DNA of 64,000 nt from Xiphophorus maculatus (Eukaryota; Chordata; Actinopteri; Cyprinodontiformes; Poeciliidae): positions 1,340,382 to 1,404,381 of the forward strand of contig NC_036454.1 of NCBI RefSeq assembly GCF_002775205.1. The letters are read 5' to 3'. This document shows, one piece after another, positions 11,516 to 30,614 of this stretch. The translations under genes were made by a program, and so were the position numbers. The notes below the pieces were generated by a model that searched no databases, had not been told where the DNA came from, and saw nothing but the letters and a program-made list of their open reading frames with translations. Each line of letters opens with the position of its first letter. Position 1 is the first letter of the stretch.

Positions 11516-12183
11516 TCAATGTCAATTTTATCTATGAAGCACTTTTAAAACCAATTTTATTGCACCAAAGGTCTGTGCAGTATTCATGTAGCACAGACAA
11601 AAACACAAATTAAAACAGACAAGAAAATTACAAAGTCAGGCCTGACAAAAAGCCAAAGAATAAAAATGAGTTTTAAGGAGCGATATGAAATGTTCCAGCC
11701 TGTGAGCAGATCAAATGTTAAAAAATTAGAAAGTTGTTCCAAACATTAGGAGCAGTGGCAGCGAACACTGCTGCTCTTCACTGTCACTCAGTCCAAGGAA
11801 TATGTAAGAGCAACTTATTATTTGACCAAAGTGTTCCAGCACTGGGATGGCCGTGAAGATGAGCTGGAGCGAGGCCATGTCAAGTTTCAAAAACCAATGA
11901 AAGACTTCAAATCAATCCGATAACAAACTGGTAACCAATGCAGGGAAGCCGATTCTGGTGTTAAATGCTCTCGTTTCTGGGATCCAGTCAAAAGTCTAGT
12001 TGCGGCATTCTGAAACATTTTGGGGAAAAAAATCAAAAATACCGAGACGACATTGTATGGGATTTGGACTTTACCTGAATATCTAGAGTTGAAATCCAAA
12101 ACACGTAGAGAGTTGCAGATGTTGTTATGCCAGGATCCATAAGTGACTCTCAGCTGGTGTGGATGATGCTGCTTGTTGAACAC
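11516..12183 (-). mobile_element. Decayed LINE (L2/CR1-type) 3' fragment
   Basis: Minus-strand frame 11887-12183 contains FQNAATRLLTGSQKREHLTP and ASLHWLPVCYRIDLKSFIGF, the conserved C-terminal part of L2/CR1-type reverse transcriptase proteins. The rest is interrupted. It abuts the Rex1-like fragment. Confidence 0.7.
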
Positions 12184-12287
12184 TGAATATTTATTTCACT
12201 CGAGTCAAACAAGACCTTAAAAAAGTTGTAATGCAATTTCAGTTACTTAAAAATAAATAAGATAGATTCTCTGAATGAACACATTAC

Positions 12288-13399
12288 CTGAATTGGGTCC
12301 GACACATTGAAAGTTCTCTTCCTGGTGAATCCATTCGGATATTTGAACTTCACCAGCAGTTCACTTGACGGTTCTTTATATGCCGCCAGTCGTTGCTGAC
12401 GTTCTTCAGTTGCCTAAAACATGAGCACTAAAGCCTTTAGTTGATCCATAAACCACTGACATCCTAACAATGTAACAGTTCTTACTTTTATATGTGAGAG
12501 ATTTAACAAACACAGGAAAGACAAGAGAGTTAGATTCTTTTGTCCTCGCGAGGAGAACATCCACAGATGTTTTCAGTCTCACATCTCTTCGTTCTGAAAA
12601 CATCTGTGTCCGTTCTCCCTTTCTATTGCTGTTAGCATCCCTGTTACAGAGAGCGTCTCACAGGGGCGGGGAAAACACTTCAGTCACATGATTGCAAATG
12701 CTAGTCACTAACAAAACACATGGTATCTACACACTAGATTATTCTGCTCCAGACACAGGATAACACAGAGCAAGTTGTACGTCTTCACAGCGACGGTTTT
12801 ATATCTAACAGGTTAAGGATGCAGAGGTTTCTGCTGACCGATAATCTGTTGGAAACGGTTCTCTGCTCTTCCTCAGAGGCCTTCTGAGAAAGGAATCTAA
12901 GTAATTCAACAACACAGAAACTTTCTTTATGCTAAGATGAAACAAATAAAGGCATATAAGACAAGAACATTATAAAGGCACATGAAACAACAAATATTTG
13001 ATAACAATAAATACAATTTGCCTAACATTATGTCTTTCCTCTCAGACCTGGTAAAACTGTCTTCTCCTTTCCTGGTAGAAAACAACATTATGAGCAACAA
13101 CAACAAATGATAACAAAAATGTTAACTCACTTTCTCTTGGTCTGCTAACAAAGACTCTTCGTCTTGCTGGGACCGCAGAGATCGCCAATCTAGAAGTGTC
13201 TATTGTGAATACAGCACAGATTGTTAAAGTTCACATCAGAAATAAGATATAAAACTAAAATGCATATATTGTTCTTGAAACGAATGACCTGCTCTTCCCC
13301 CAGATGTTGTGTGTTGGTCCTCTCAGCCTCTGGAGAGACGTCCTGTACTCCTGCTGCAGTTCTGGAACTGCAGGGTTCTGGAAACAAACTGCTGGACAT
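12288..13399 (-). pseudogene. UBX-domain gene fragment (three in-phase exons)
   Basis: Three minus-strand exons join in phase 0: about 13399-13289 (SPEAERTNTQHLGEEQ, donor GTCATT), 13199-13131 (WRSLRSQQDEESLLADQEK, donor GTGAGT) and 12413-12288 (ERQQRLAAYKEPSSELLVKF then KYPNGFTRKRTFNVSDPIQ, donor GTAATG). The QDEESLLADQEK-ERQQRLA-UBX beta-strand order matches FAF/UBXN-type proteins and multi-copy teleost UBX proteins. The UBX fold is cut before its end. No continuation is visible below 12288, where LINE sequence begins. It may be a gene piece stranded by insertions, or have exons I missed. Confidence 0.55.
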
Positions 13400-13536
13400 T
13401 GCTGAGGTTGAGTAGGTTACCTAGACATGGCCAAGACATTTCAAATTATAGTGGAAGATATTACTCTGGATTTACCATACCACATAAAATTATTTTTGTG
13501 TACAAAACAATCATACCTGTGTCAATATTAGGGCCA

Positions 13537-14716
13537 GAGGTCAATATTAGGGGCAGAGGTCAATATTAGGGGCAGAGGTCAATATTAGGGCCAGAGGTCA
13601 ATATTAGGGGCAGAGGTCAATATTAGGAGCAGAGGTCAATATTAGGGCCAGAGGTCAATATTAGGGGGAGAGGTCAATATTAGGGGGAGAGGTCAATATT
13701 AGGGGCAGACGTCAATATTAGGGCCAGAGGTCAATATTAGGGGCAGAGGTCAATATTAGGGGCAGAGGTCAATATTAGGGGCAGACGTCAATATTAGGGC
13801 CAGAGGTCAATATTAGGGGGAGAGGTCAATATTAGGGCCAGAGGTCAATATTAGGGGCAGACGTCAATATTAGGGCCAGAGGTCAATATTAGGGGGAGAG
13901 GTCAATATTAGGGCCAGAGGTCAATATTAGGGGGAGAGGTCAATATTAGGGCCAGAGGTCAATATTAGGGCCAGAGGTCAATATTAGGGGCAGACGTCAA
14001 TATTAGGGGCACAGGTCAATATTAGGGGCAGAGGTCAATATTAGGGGCAGAGGTCAATATTAGGGCCAGAGGTCAATATTACGGACAGAGGTCAATATTA
14101 GGGGCAGACGTCAATATTAGGGGCAGAGGTCAATATTAGGGCCAGAGGTCAATATTAGGGGGAGAGGTCAATATTAGGGGCAGAGGTCAATATTAGGGGC
14201 AGACGTCAATATTAGGGGCAGAGGTCAATATTAGGGCCAGAGGTCAATATTAGGGGGAGAGGTCAATATTAGGGCCAGAGGTCAATATTAGGGCCAGAGG
14301 TCAATATTAGGGGCAGAGGTCAATATTAGGGGCAGAGGTCAATATTAGGGCCAGAGGTCAATATTACGGACAGAGGTCAATATTAGGGCCAGAGGTCAAT
14401 ATTAGGGGGAGAGGTCAATATTAGGGCCAGAGGTCAATATTACGGACAGAGGTCAATATTAGGGCCAGAGGTCAATATTAGGGCCAGAGGTCAATATTAC
14501 GGACAGAGGTCAATATTAGGGCCAGAGGTCAATATTAGGGCCAGAGGTCAATATTAGGGGCAGAGGTCAATATTAGGGCCAGAGGTCAATATTACGGACA
14601 GAGGTCAATATTAGGGCCAGAGGTCAATATTAGGGCCAGAGGTCAATATTAGGGGCAGAGGTCAATATTAGGGGCAGAGGTCAATATTAGGGGCAGAGGT
14701 CAATATTAGGGGCAGA
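13537..14716 (+). repeat. 19-bp minisatellite with TTAGGG in nearly every unit
   Basis: Roughly 60 units of GTCAATATTAGGGGCAGAG with point variants (GGGCCAGAG, GGGGGAGAG, ACGGACAGAG, GACGTC). The period is a constant 19 bp. Most units contain TTAGGG. No open frame. Confidence 0.95.
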
Positions 14717-15590
14717 AAGGAAGAAAATATTCGTCTTCCATCCGGGACTCGAGCTGCAATGAGCCCAACAGAATCAAACCATTGATCCACCAGATGCTAA
14801 TGATTTTCTATAACATGCTGTGTTGCTAACTGGCGTTTCCACCTTTCATCAGTTTCAATAAGAACCAAAGTCTCATGTAGATTAATGAACCACATTACTT
14901 GTTATGTGTTTTGGTAATGATGTGATGAAGAAAGACATCATTTTTCTTTGGTAATGAAGATCTTACTGAGAGAAACTGCTGGATATGAGCTATAATATAA
15001 CTAAGGCCGCCAGATGTCACTATTTTGAAAAAGCTGCTTATTGAAGTTTTACAAATGAAATTTAAAAAATTGTGTAGATTATGAAAATTGTGAAATGAAA
15101 ATGTGAAAGCCAATAATTAATTTCTCCTAATGAACAAAGACTGCGATGGACTGGCTACCTGTCCAGGTGAACTCCGCCTCTCGCCTGCTGCTGACACAAA
15201 TCAAAAACACAACAAATCTATTCAATATGGGACTAAAATTTACTTGCCAAATGAATGGACTATTCCGTATTTAATAGGGCGAATAGCAACTCCAGTGCTA
15301 ACTAAATAGGCTACTTAAATTTTCCCAATTAATATTTCATTATTCCATTAGCACGAAGCTAACGTAGCCTGGGAAGCTACAGTTCCAGTCTGAACATCCA
15401 CTTACCTTGACATAACGTCGAAAAAGTCTTCTTGTTGCAGAGACTAAATGATCCGTATTTCTTAATTCATGTCAAGCACAAGTTGCAGGTTATATGAATA
15501 TTGTGTTAAAAACCCGTATTTGAGCTGGACTGACCTGACATTGTGGACCAGGAACTGGCACAACGAGCAGCCTGAGGCTAGAAGGCCACG
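14717..15590. other. Intergenic, AT-rich, one SINE 3' fragment
   Basis: Only feature seen: about 15135-15185 (ACTGGCTACCTGTCCAGGTG), a diverged + strand piece of the SINE at 10.1 kb. The remainder is unassigned. Confidence 0.45.
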
Positions 15591-15595
15591 TAAAT

Positions 15596-16168
15596 CTGGG
15601 ATGTTTTGACTAGACAGAAAACATATTCAAGATATCAGTAATGTCAGAATGTCAATTTAAGATATCTTAAAGCTGAATAATTCAAGATATCTCTAATTCA
15701 TTTAGAGAGGAATTTTGACTAATCAAACTTACAATTCAAGATATCTATAATTTAGTTTTGTCTACACTTTATTTGCTTTTAAGATATCTATAATTTAGTT
15801 TTCACTAGTCAAAACTACATTTCTCCTATCCAAAAATACATTTAAGATATCTTGAATTATGTTGTCATTCGATATCTTTAATTAGAATTATGACTAGTTA
15901 AAACTAAAATCGAGATATCTTGAATTAAATGATGACTAGTCATAATTTAATGGTACATATCTGAAATGTGTATTTCAGATAGTCAGTAATTCATTGTAGA
16001 TATCTTGAATTGAAGTCTCCTTACAAGTCAATGGTAAATCTGACGTCATTTCGACTAGTCAAAATGTAATTAGCGATATCTTAAATCGCTAAAACGTCTA
16101 GTCATAAAACAATTTGATATCTGGAATGTAAGGGCGGCAAAACCGAATTTATGTTAAAACGGCTTGCC
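15596..16168 (+). repeat. GATATC/ACTAGT palindrome-rich repeat, copy 1
   Basis: About 570 bp in which AAGATATCTT-like and TGACTAGTCA-like palindromes alternate every 30-60 bp, ending in GGCGGCAAAACCGAATTTAT and ACGGCTTGCCAT at 16168. An inverted copy lies at about 54376-55036. The sharp shared edge at GGCTTGCCAT indicates an interspersed element. I cannot name the family. No coding capacity. Confidence 0.8.
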
Positions 16169-17215
16169 ATAAATCTGTCATATTTACTCGGAAATGAATA
16201 TAAATGAGAGAAGTGGACGTTTTAAAGGATTGGAGTGTTTTAGACAATCAGACATTTATAATAATCACTATGAACAGAGTCGCACATTCAGGTGGAACTA
16301 ATCCGTCTAACTATTTAGAAATGACTATTTCTGTCCTAATCAATACTAGCAAAGACGATTTAAATGAAATGAATTTAAAAAACGACGGACAGTGCAGACG
16401 GGAGGAGACGCCATGTTTAACCTCTGACCCCGGTTTCAAACAATGTGTTTATTCTGCTACTTTGGTCATTTTGATTCAAAATAATGTTTTTATATAATAC
16501 TGTGTTTTATTTCACACAAGTATTATTTCATGTTTGAAATATTTTCATTTTTCACTTTTTTAAGCATTTTAGAACAATTTGTAGAACATTTTTACAATAA
16601 CAGCAATTTTACAACATCAATGATTAAATGTCAATAATGGACGATGTCAACATCCATTATGTGTGTGTGAGTGTGTGTGTGGGCACGAAAGACCATGTTT
16701 CTTGAAACTAGGTGGCTAACCAAGCTAGCTAACATTACTGTCTGTATTCTATTATGCTATGTGTCTTTATTTATCCATCCATCAGGTCTACAGGTAAGGT
16801 CTACCTGAGCAGCTCTGAGCAGCTGCAGCAGGTGTAAACCCAGCTAGCGTCTTAGGCCTCATGTTGCGTTTAAAGGCGGCTCGGAAAAACGGGTTACGAC
16901 GTGTTAATAACGGATTAAACAGATTTAACTGCTGAAAAAGAGGGACATAGGGCACAGATATGGGGAGTGCAGACGCACCTACTGTATCAAACCGATACAG
17001 GAATCACAGAGTCGGCAACTTTAAGGTAAAAACAACAACCAGCTTCCAGTCCGGGGAGGAACGGCTGATGCCCCCAAACCCCCCAATGCGAGAAGGACCT
17101 CGCTGCAGCAAACAGAAAGGGGCGGGGACAGACCTTTCCGTCAGTCCCATACCTTATTTGGAAATGGGACTATTGCATTCCGGAAATGAAGGGGGCGCTA
17201 TTTTCATAATCACTA

Positions 17216-17223
17216 GTATAAAT
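17216..17223 (+). promoter_or_regulatory. TATA box of the cargo gene
   Basis: TATAAATA at 17216-17223 lies just inside the left inverted repeat, about 90 bp before the ATG at 17308 of the split gene. Position and spacing fit a core promoter carried by the element. Confidence 0.5.
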
Positions 17224-17307
17224 ACCTTAAGACGCGAGTTAAGAGGAAAGGAAGAAGAAAGGAAGAAGTTAGAGGTTGTTCCACTGGTGTTCGGCTCACG
17301 ATCAACA

Positions 17308-19660
17308 ATGCAAAACTCACAAAGTCAACAAAAGGTATTTTTACCTTCTTACATTTTTTCACATAGTAAATCAATACGCTTTTCTAGATTAGGTTGAAAA
17401 TACAATTAACAGCTGTAAACTAGTGAAATTCGTAATTCATACAGGGGAAGGCTAATTTTAGCATGTAGCATAGCTAGTTATTATCCCGCAGGGCACCATT
17501 AGATAAAAATAGAAAAGTAGATCCATCCATCCATCCATCCATCTTCTTCCGCTTATCCGAGGTCGGGTCGCGGGGGTAGCAGCTTCAGAAGGGAGGCCCA
17601 GACTTTCCTCTCCCCAGCCACTTCTTCTAGCTCTTCCGGGGGAATCCCGAGGCGTTCCCAGGCCAGCCGAGAGACATAGTCCCTCCAGCGTGTCCTGGGT
17701 CTTCCCCGGGGCCTCCTCCCGGTGGGACGTGCCCGGAACACCTCACCAGGGAGGCGTCCAGGAGGCATCCTGACCAGATGCCAGAGCCACCTCAACTGGC
17801 TCCTCTCGATGTGAAGGAGCAGCGGCTCTACTCTGAGTCCCTCCTGGATGACTGAGCTTCTCACCCTATCTCTAAGGGAGAGCCCAGCCACCCTACGGAG
17901 AAAACCCATTTCGACCGCTTGTATCTGCGATCTCGTTCTTTCGGTCATGACCCAAAGCTCATGACCATAGATGAGGGTGGGAACGTAGATCGACCGGTAA
18001 ATCGAGAGCTTCTCTTTTTGGCTCAGCTCTCTCTTCACCACGACGGACCGGTACAACGCCCGCTTGACAGCAGACGCTGCACCAATCCGCCTGTCGATCT
18101 CCCGCTCCCTTCTTCCCCCATTCGTGAACAAGATCCCGAGATACTTGAACTCCTCCACTTGGGGCAGGACACCCCCCCTGACCCGGAGAAGGCACTCTAC
18201 CCTTTTCCGGCTCAAGACCATGGCCTCGGATTTGGAGGCACTGATCCCCATCCCGGCCGCTTCACACTCGGCTGCGAACCGCTCCAGCGAGAGCTGCAGA
18301 TCACGATCTGATGAAGCCAAAAGGACCACATCGTCTGCGAAAAGCAGAGATGAGATCCTAAGGCCACCAAATCGGATCCCCTCAACACCTTGGCTGCGCC
18401 TAGAAATTCTGTCCATGAAAGTGATGAACAGAATCGGTGACAAAGGGCAGCCCTGGCGGAGTCCAACTCTCATCGGAAACGAGCCCGACTTACTGCCGGC
18501 AATGTGGACCAGACTCTGACACCGGTCATACAGAGACCTGACAGCCCGTATCAAAGGGCCCGGTACCCCATACTCCCGGAGAACCCCCCACAGGGCTCCC
18601 CGAGGGACACGGTCGAACGCCTTCTCCAAGTCCACAAAACACATGTAGACTGGTTGGGCGAACTCCCATGCACCCTCCAGGACCCTGCCGAGGGTGTAGA
18701 GTGGTGTTATACATGTAGATAACATGTATAATTGAGAAATGTGTTTTATGCTCAAACTTTATTTTTTATTTTCATTATACAGATCCACGTATCTATTTGC
18801 AACATGAACATAAATATTTCTGTCCCTTTGCTCATACAAGCTACAGATCCATTTAGCACAAACTGCTATGGTTCAACATAACGGTATGTATAACTACACT
18901 TGAAAAATATAAAATATTTTTTACATACTTATCAGTTTTCTACTGTTTCTCTTTTATTTTTAAAGGTTAATCTTTTTTAAATATGTTGTGTACACCAATG
19001 TTAAATTTCTGGAAAGTCTAATATATTTTATAAACTAACAGCAGCCATTATAGTTGGGTGTAGTACCCAGATGTGATAATATAATGACGAGTAGCACAAC
19101 TTCAGTATAGTTTTAGTAAGTAACTGCAATAAACTACACTAGTAAGAGTAACAAAGTATTTGGTGAAATGGCTATTATTAACTACCGTTTTACTGATCAT
19201 AATGTGCAATGTGATTTTTTATTTTGTTTTTTTCAGATGCCTCTGAATGTTCTTGAAGCTGTTCTCCAGGAGGTGGCGCTAGCACAGGGAGACTCAGCCT
19301 ACCTCACCTTGGCATCGACCTGCAGGTGCTTTGAAGCCGTTGAGTCTGAGCCAGTTTTCAGGAAGAAGACTCACTTTGCTTGGCTGGATGGTAAGGACCT
19401 TTGACTTTTTTTACCTAAAACATGTGAAATTAGATTTCAACTACATGAAATTGATTTTTCATTAACAGGTGAGATCAACTGGGGAAAATTTTCAGAAACA
19501 TTCAAGGCAGAAAACCGGATTCCTTTTGCGGTTGTAACGTGTTCCTCCTGCCACCGGTAATATAAAGACTGTGGGCTTCACCGGCGATGGAAGACGAGGA
19601 GAGTACCCTGGTAACTACTGTGATGGCCAACCTGGACACTGCACTGGCTGTCAATACTGA
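17308..19660 (+). pseudogene. F-box-like/Cys-rich gene carried in the TIR unit, late frame break
   Basis: Exons: 17308-17334 (MQNSQSQQK, donor GTATTT), 19237-19390 (MPLNVLEAVLQEVALAQGDS, LASTCRCFEAVESEPVFRK) and 19469 onward (NWGKFSETFKAENRIPF, VVTCSSCHR). Phases agree. The second exon resembles an F-box-like helix (PLNVLEAVL..YLTLASTCRCF). In the third exon the frame meets TAA at 19558. A +1 shift reopens a frame encoding GFTGDGRRGEYPGNYCDGQ and GHCTGCQY, stop 19658-19660, suggesting a Cys-rich tail broken by one indel. The first intron contains Rex3. I do not know the family's function. Confidence 0.55.
17521..18716 (-). mobile_element. Rex3 (RTE-clade) LINE, 5'-truncated
   Basis: A minus-strand open frame (18755-17553) encodes RT with FVDLEKAFDRVPRGALWGVL, GLRQGCPLSPILFITFMDRI and the FADD box in LLFADDVVLLASSDRD, then LSIYRSIYVPTLIYGHELWV and GRPRTRWRDYVSRLAWERLG. 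The + strand near 18436 reads CGGTGACAAAGGGCAGCCCT, which I recall as the conserved site used to amplify teleost Rex3. The 3' end is a GGATGGATGG tail at 17521. There is no endonuclease. A short possible duplication, GTAGAT, flanks it. The intact frame suggests a young insertion. Confidence 0.9.
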
Positions 19661-21552
19661 ATGCAAGGAGAATATTAGTTGCTTTCCACAGTCTTTCACA
19701 CATTTCAGTTGTCACACATTGTTAGTTTTTTTTGTGACAGGCCATTTTAAATCATTTCTGCTGAAGAATATTTGCCTTTTGACGTGTGCAGTCATCCTTT
19801 TTAATAATGTGTTCTTTCAATATTATTTACATTTTTGAATGTTCCTTTTCTTGTAGCTCAGTTGATTTACATTATTTAGTTTTCATAGAAATGGTGCCGT
19901 TTCCACACAAAGTTACATTGTGGCTGTAATTTGTTGGAGAGAGTAGAACCAATAAAGTAGTTGTAAATATATTGTAACAGCGTTGTTTAACAATAGGATA
20001 ACCTTGTTTTAAAAAGTTTAAATGCAAGCAAAGCTAATAACTTGCAATATTTCATATGTGTAAATACAATGTTTCCTATACTTTTGGAACAATGACTGGA
20101 ATCAAATTTTCTTTACAAACCTGACATACAGCTAAGTTTATGTTTTAACAGAATCAACTGTTGGGCTTTTTGTAATAAAGTAGCACATACAGAAACATAT
20201 TGTTCAGTTACAAAGTCATAATACAAACATAAGATTAAAGGTATCCTGACTTTATGAAGAGAGATGAGCCCGGCGCCGTTAGGCTGGGATGGAGACACCT
20301 GATCAGGTGATTGGCTGAGCAGGTGAGATGAAGACAGTTATAGTTAGAAATTACACATTGGTTTAATTTATGTAACCAGTGACTTTATTCAAAAAGGTTT
20401 TCATATAGAAAAAAGATCATTCTCTCTGGCAGTTACCAGCGCAGTGTCTACTGCCGGGGTCCGAGCCCCAAAGATTATTTCTTGTCAAATAAACTTTCTA
20501 AAACTTTCTCTCTGTGTGAGTCTTTCCAGGCTGAAGCTACATTTAAAGTTTTAATTAATCTCTTTGGGTTTTGCAACAATTGGATATTTAAGGTCTTTAT
20601 TTTATGAATCGATTGCAATTGATAGAATTGATATGGAATTTATAAATGGAATAGTGGGACACCAGTCAGTTTACTGGTTGAACTGGAGTCCTTATAGCAA
20701 AAGTTTCCAATGAGACATTATGGTAAACAATGATAATAACTGAGCCAGGTCAGCTATTAGTTTATATGGCTATGGTTTATAGAATCAACCAAAAATATTC
20801 TAGTTTTCTGAGTGGCACTTGTTAGAAGTTCAGAAGTCTTTTGGTTTGTTTGTAAATTATATTCACAATGTGAATAATAAGAAAAATATTTGGCAAATAA
20901 ACAACAAAAGTGCTCTGTGAATGGACGTACTAAGTTGGCCAAAATTGTTGACTAAATGTTTTACTGACCAAACCTCTTTTCCATCTAGTTCTTATTTAAT
21001 AAGCCAGAGGCTATTATATTTTAGATTGTAACTTATTTATTTTAAGAGTACCATTCACAACATCAAAATATATTATTTGAACTTCATTTGTTTTTATCTG
21101 TTTTCTTAATCTGTGACGGACAGGCGATCTGTCCAGGGTCAGCAGCCCTCATGACCCACTATAGGGATAATTCATGATAATTAATGGATGGATAAATGTG
21201 CTCTTAATGTAATGTACATTTGTCTCCAAAATATTGATTTGATTCATGTTTTATTACTTTTGTTTGAGATAGATAGGGTGTAAGGATAGATAAATACATC
21301 TCCATAATGTTTCCTTATTGTTGCTTATTCTAGATTGTTTGTTACTAATATCATTTTAAATAAAGATTTAATAAAGATTTAAAAATAAAAAGGGACTTAC
21401 CACGTGACAGACATACCACGTGACATATCACGTTATGTAGCCATTTCTTTACTATTTAATTTGTATTTTAATGTTGAAAGTCTTCTTGGGTTTTAAAAGG
21501 CGTTGTCAAATAAAATACGTTATTATTAGTATAATTATTATAACACGGTCGG
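19661..21552. other. AT-rich interior of the TIR unit, no gene seen
   Basis: A polyA signal AATAAAG near 19951 may end the cargo gene transcript. A diverged SINE 3' piece (GACAGGCGATCTGTCCAGGG, GGATGGATAA) lies at about 21113-21195. Nothing else recognised. Confidence 0.45.
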
Positions 21553-21689
21553 TACAGGAAATAGTGTCACTAGCGCCCCCTTCATTTCCGGAATGAAATA
21601 GTCCCATTTCCATATAAGGTATGAGACTGACAGCGGTCCGGCCCCGCCCCTCTCTGTTTGCTGCAGCAGGTGGACTTGTCCAATGCTGC

Positions 21690-21790
21690 CGGGCCTGGAC
21701 CAGATCTGGACCAGATCTGGACCAGATCTGGATCAGATCTGGACCAGATCTGGATCAGATCTGGACCAGATCTGGATCAGATCTGGATTC
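21690..21790 (+). repeat. 12-bp tandem repeat (CTGGACCAGATC)
   Basis: About eight units of GGACCAGATCT/GGATCAGATCT just outside the right inverted repeat. Confidence 0.85.
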
Positions 21791-21980
21791 AGTTCACATC
21801 TACTGTAGAACCAGCTTATTAAAATAAAGAAAACTTCTGCAAAACGAAGAGGAATAAATTCTACAGGAAGTTTCTATTGAAAACGTAAAAATAGCCAATT
21901 ATTTCCAATCTATTGATGAAAAATCAATATCGCCAGGTGGCGGTAATGAGCCGTTGTCTTGGTTACCATCCACTACCAAA

Positions 21981-22002
21981 CAGGAAGAAGAAGAAGAAGA
22001 AG

Positions 22003-22034
<32 letters not shown>
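21981..22034 (+). repeat. (GAA)n microsatellite
   Basis: Pure GAA/AAG run of about 17 units, roughly 55 bp upstream of the CRE-like site before pomt1. Confidence 0.95.
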
Positions 22035-22086
22035 GTGGCCGGTCTGCAGCTGCTAAGAGACGGGACCAGCCGAACCGGTACCTGGA

Positions 22087-22144
22087 TGACGTCAGCAGGG
22101 GACCCGCAGAGCCGCGAGCAGGATTAAAGGCAAGTCTCGCGAGA
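22087..22144 (+). promoter_or_regulatory. Probable pomt1 core promoter: CRE and TCTCGCGAGA
   Basis: A full palindromic CRE TGACGTCA lies at 22087-22094 and the palindrome TCTCGCGAGA at 22135-22144. The second is known from TATA-less housekeeping promoters. They sit 465-520 bp before the pomt1 ATG in GC-rich sequence. Assignment to pomt1 is by position. Confidence 0.5.
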
Positions 22145-22608
22145 GTAGAAAGTTGACCCGGCAGAACCGAACCGTACCGAATCGCTGCTGGTCCAGACAG
22201 GATCTGATCCTGGTGGACGGAATGGTTCGGTTCATCATGAAGAACCGGTCCAGTTCAGAGAGCACAGCACTGATCCGGCTCAGAACGGAACCGGGTTCTA
22301 AAGTTCAGTTTTCATTCCGGAGTTCAAACTGGATCCTCTTCAGAAAGTTCGGTTCTGAACCTCCTCCAGAGCCCCTTGGGCCGTTTGAAAAGTCAGAACC
22401 GTCCATCTTGGTTCTGGTGCCGGTCCGACAAGAGGACGATCTGTTCTGAACTTCAGAATCTGAAGAGTTCTGCTACTGCCGGACCTCCAGCCCGGTCCAG
22501 AAGTTCTGAGCCCTCCGAGCTCTTTGGAGCCATGAAGTTCTGGTTCTGTTTCAGCAACTGGTTCTGCTAGGTTGACGGTTCTGGTTCTGACCCATTTAGG
22601 CGCCAGCC

Positions 22609-30329
<7,721 letters not shown>

Positions 30330-30560
30330 GACACTGACACTGGTCTTTACGAGCCAATCCCGAATGCACCATCAGCTTTAGTCATGTGACCTGATGATGT
30401 AACAGTAATTGCTGATAAAGCAGTAAGAGCTGAGTATTAAAACATTGTGCTTTTATTTTGAAAGAGACACACTTCCTGTCGGTCAACAGACTGGAGTGTC
30501 TGAGTCTGCTCAGTAAGGACAGATCATCCATCCATCATCCATCCATCAGTTCATCATCCA
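30330..30560 (+). other. pomt1 3' UTR
   Basis: Follows the stop. ATTAAA at 30436-30441 is the likely polyA signal. Ends before the L2 tail. Confidence 0.5.
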
Positions 30561-30564
30561 TCAG

Positions 30565-30614
<50 letters not shown>

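Larger units (their letters stand above)
17102..21668 (+). mobile_element. 4.6-kb unit bounded by ~100-bp inverted repeats
   Basis: Left arm 17102-17203 and right arm about 21553-21668 are imperfect inverted copies. Shared blocks include GCTGCAGCAAACAGA, GGGGCGGGG, GGAAATGGGACTATT and ATTCCGGAAATGAAGGGGGC. The left arm leads straight into a TATA box and a short split gene. The interior also holds a Rex3 LINE (17521-18716). No transposase was recognised, so it may be non-autonomous. I could not fix the outer ends or a target duplication. Confidence 0.75.

Noticed and set aside
13537-14716. CRISPR-like array (regular 19-bp periodic repeats)
   Set aside because: No unique spacers of 25-40 bp, the repeats are contiguous, and the DNA is eukaryotic; it is a minisatellite.
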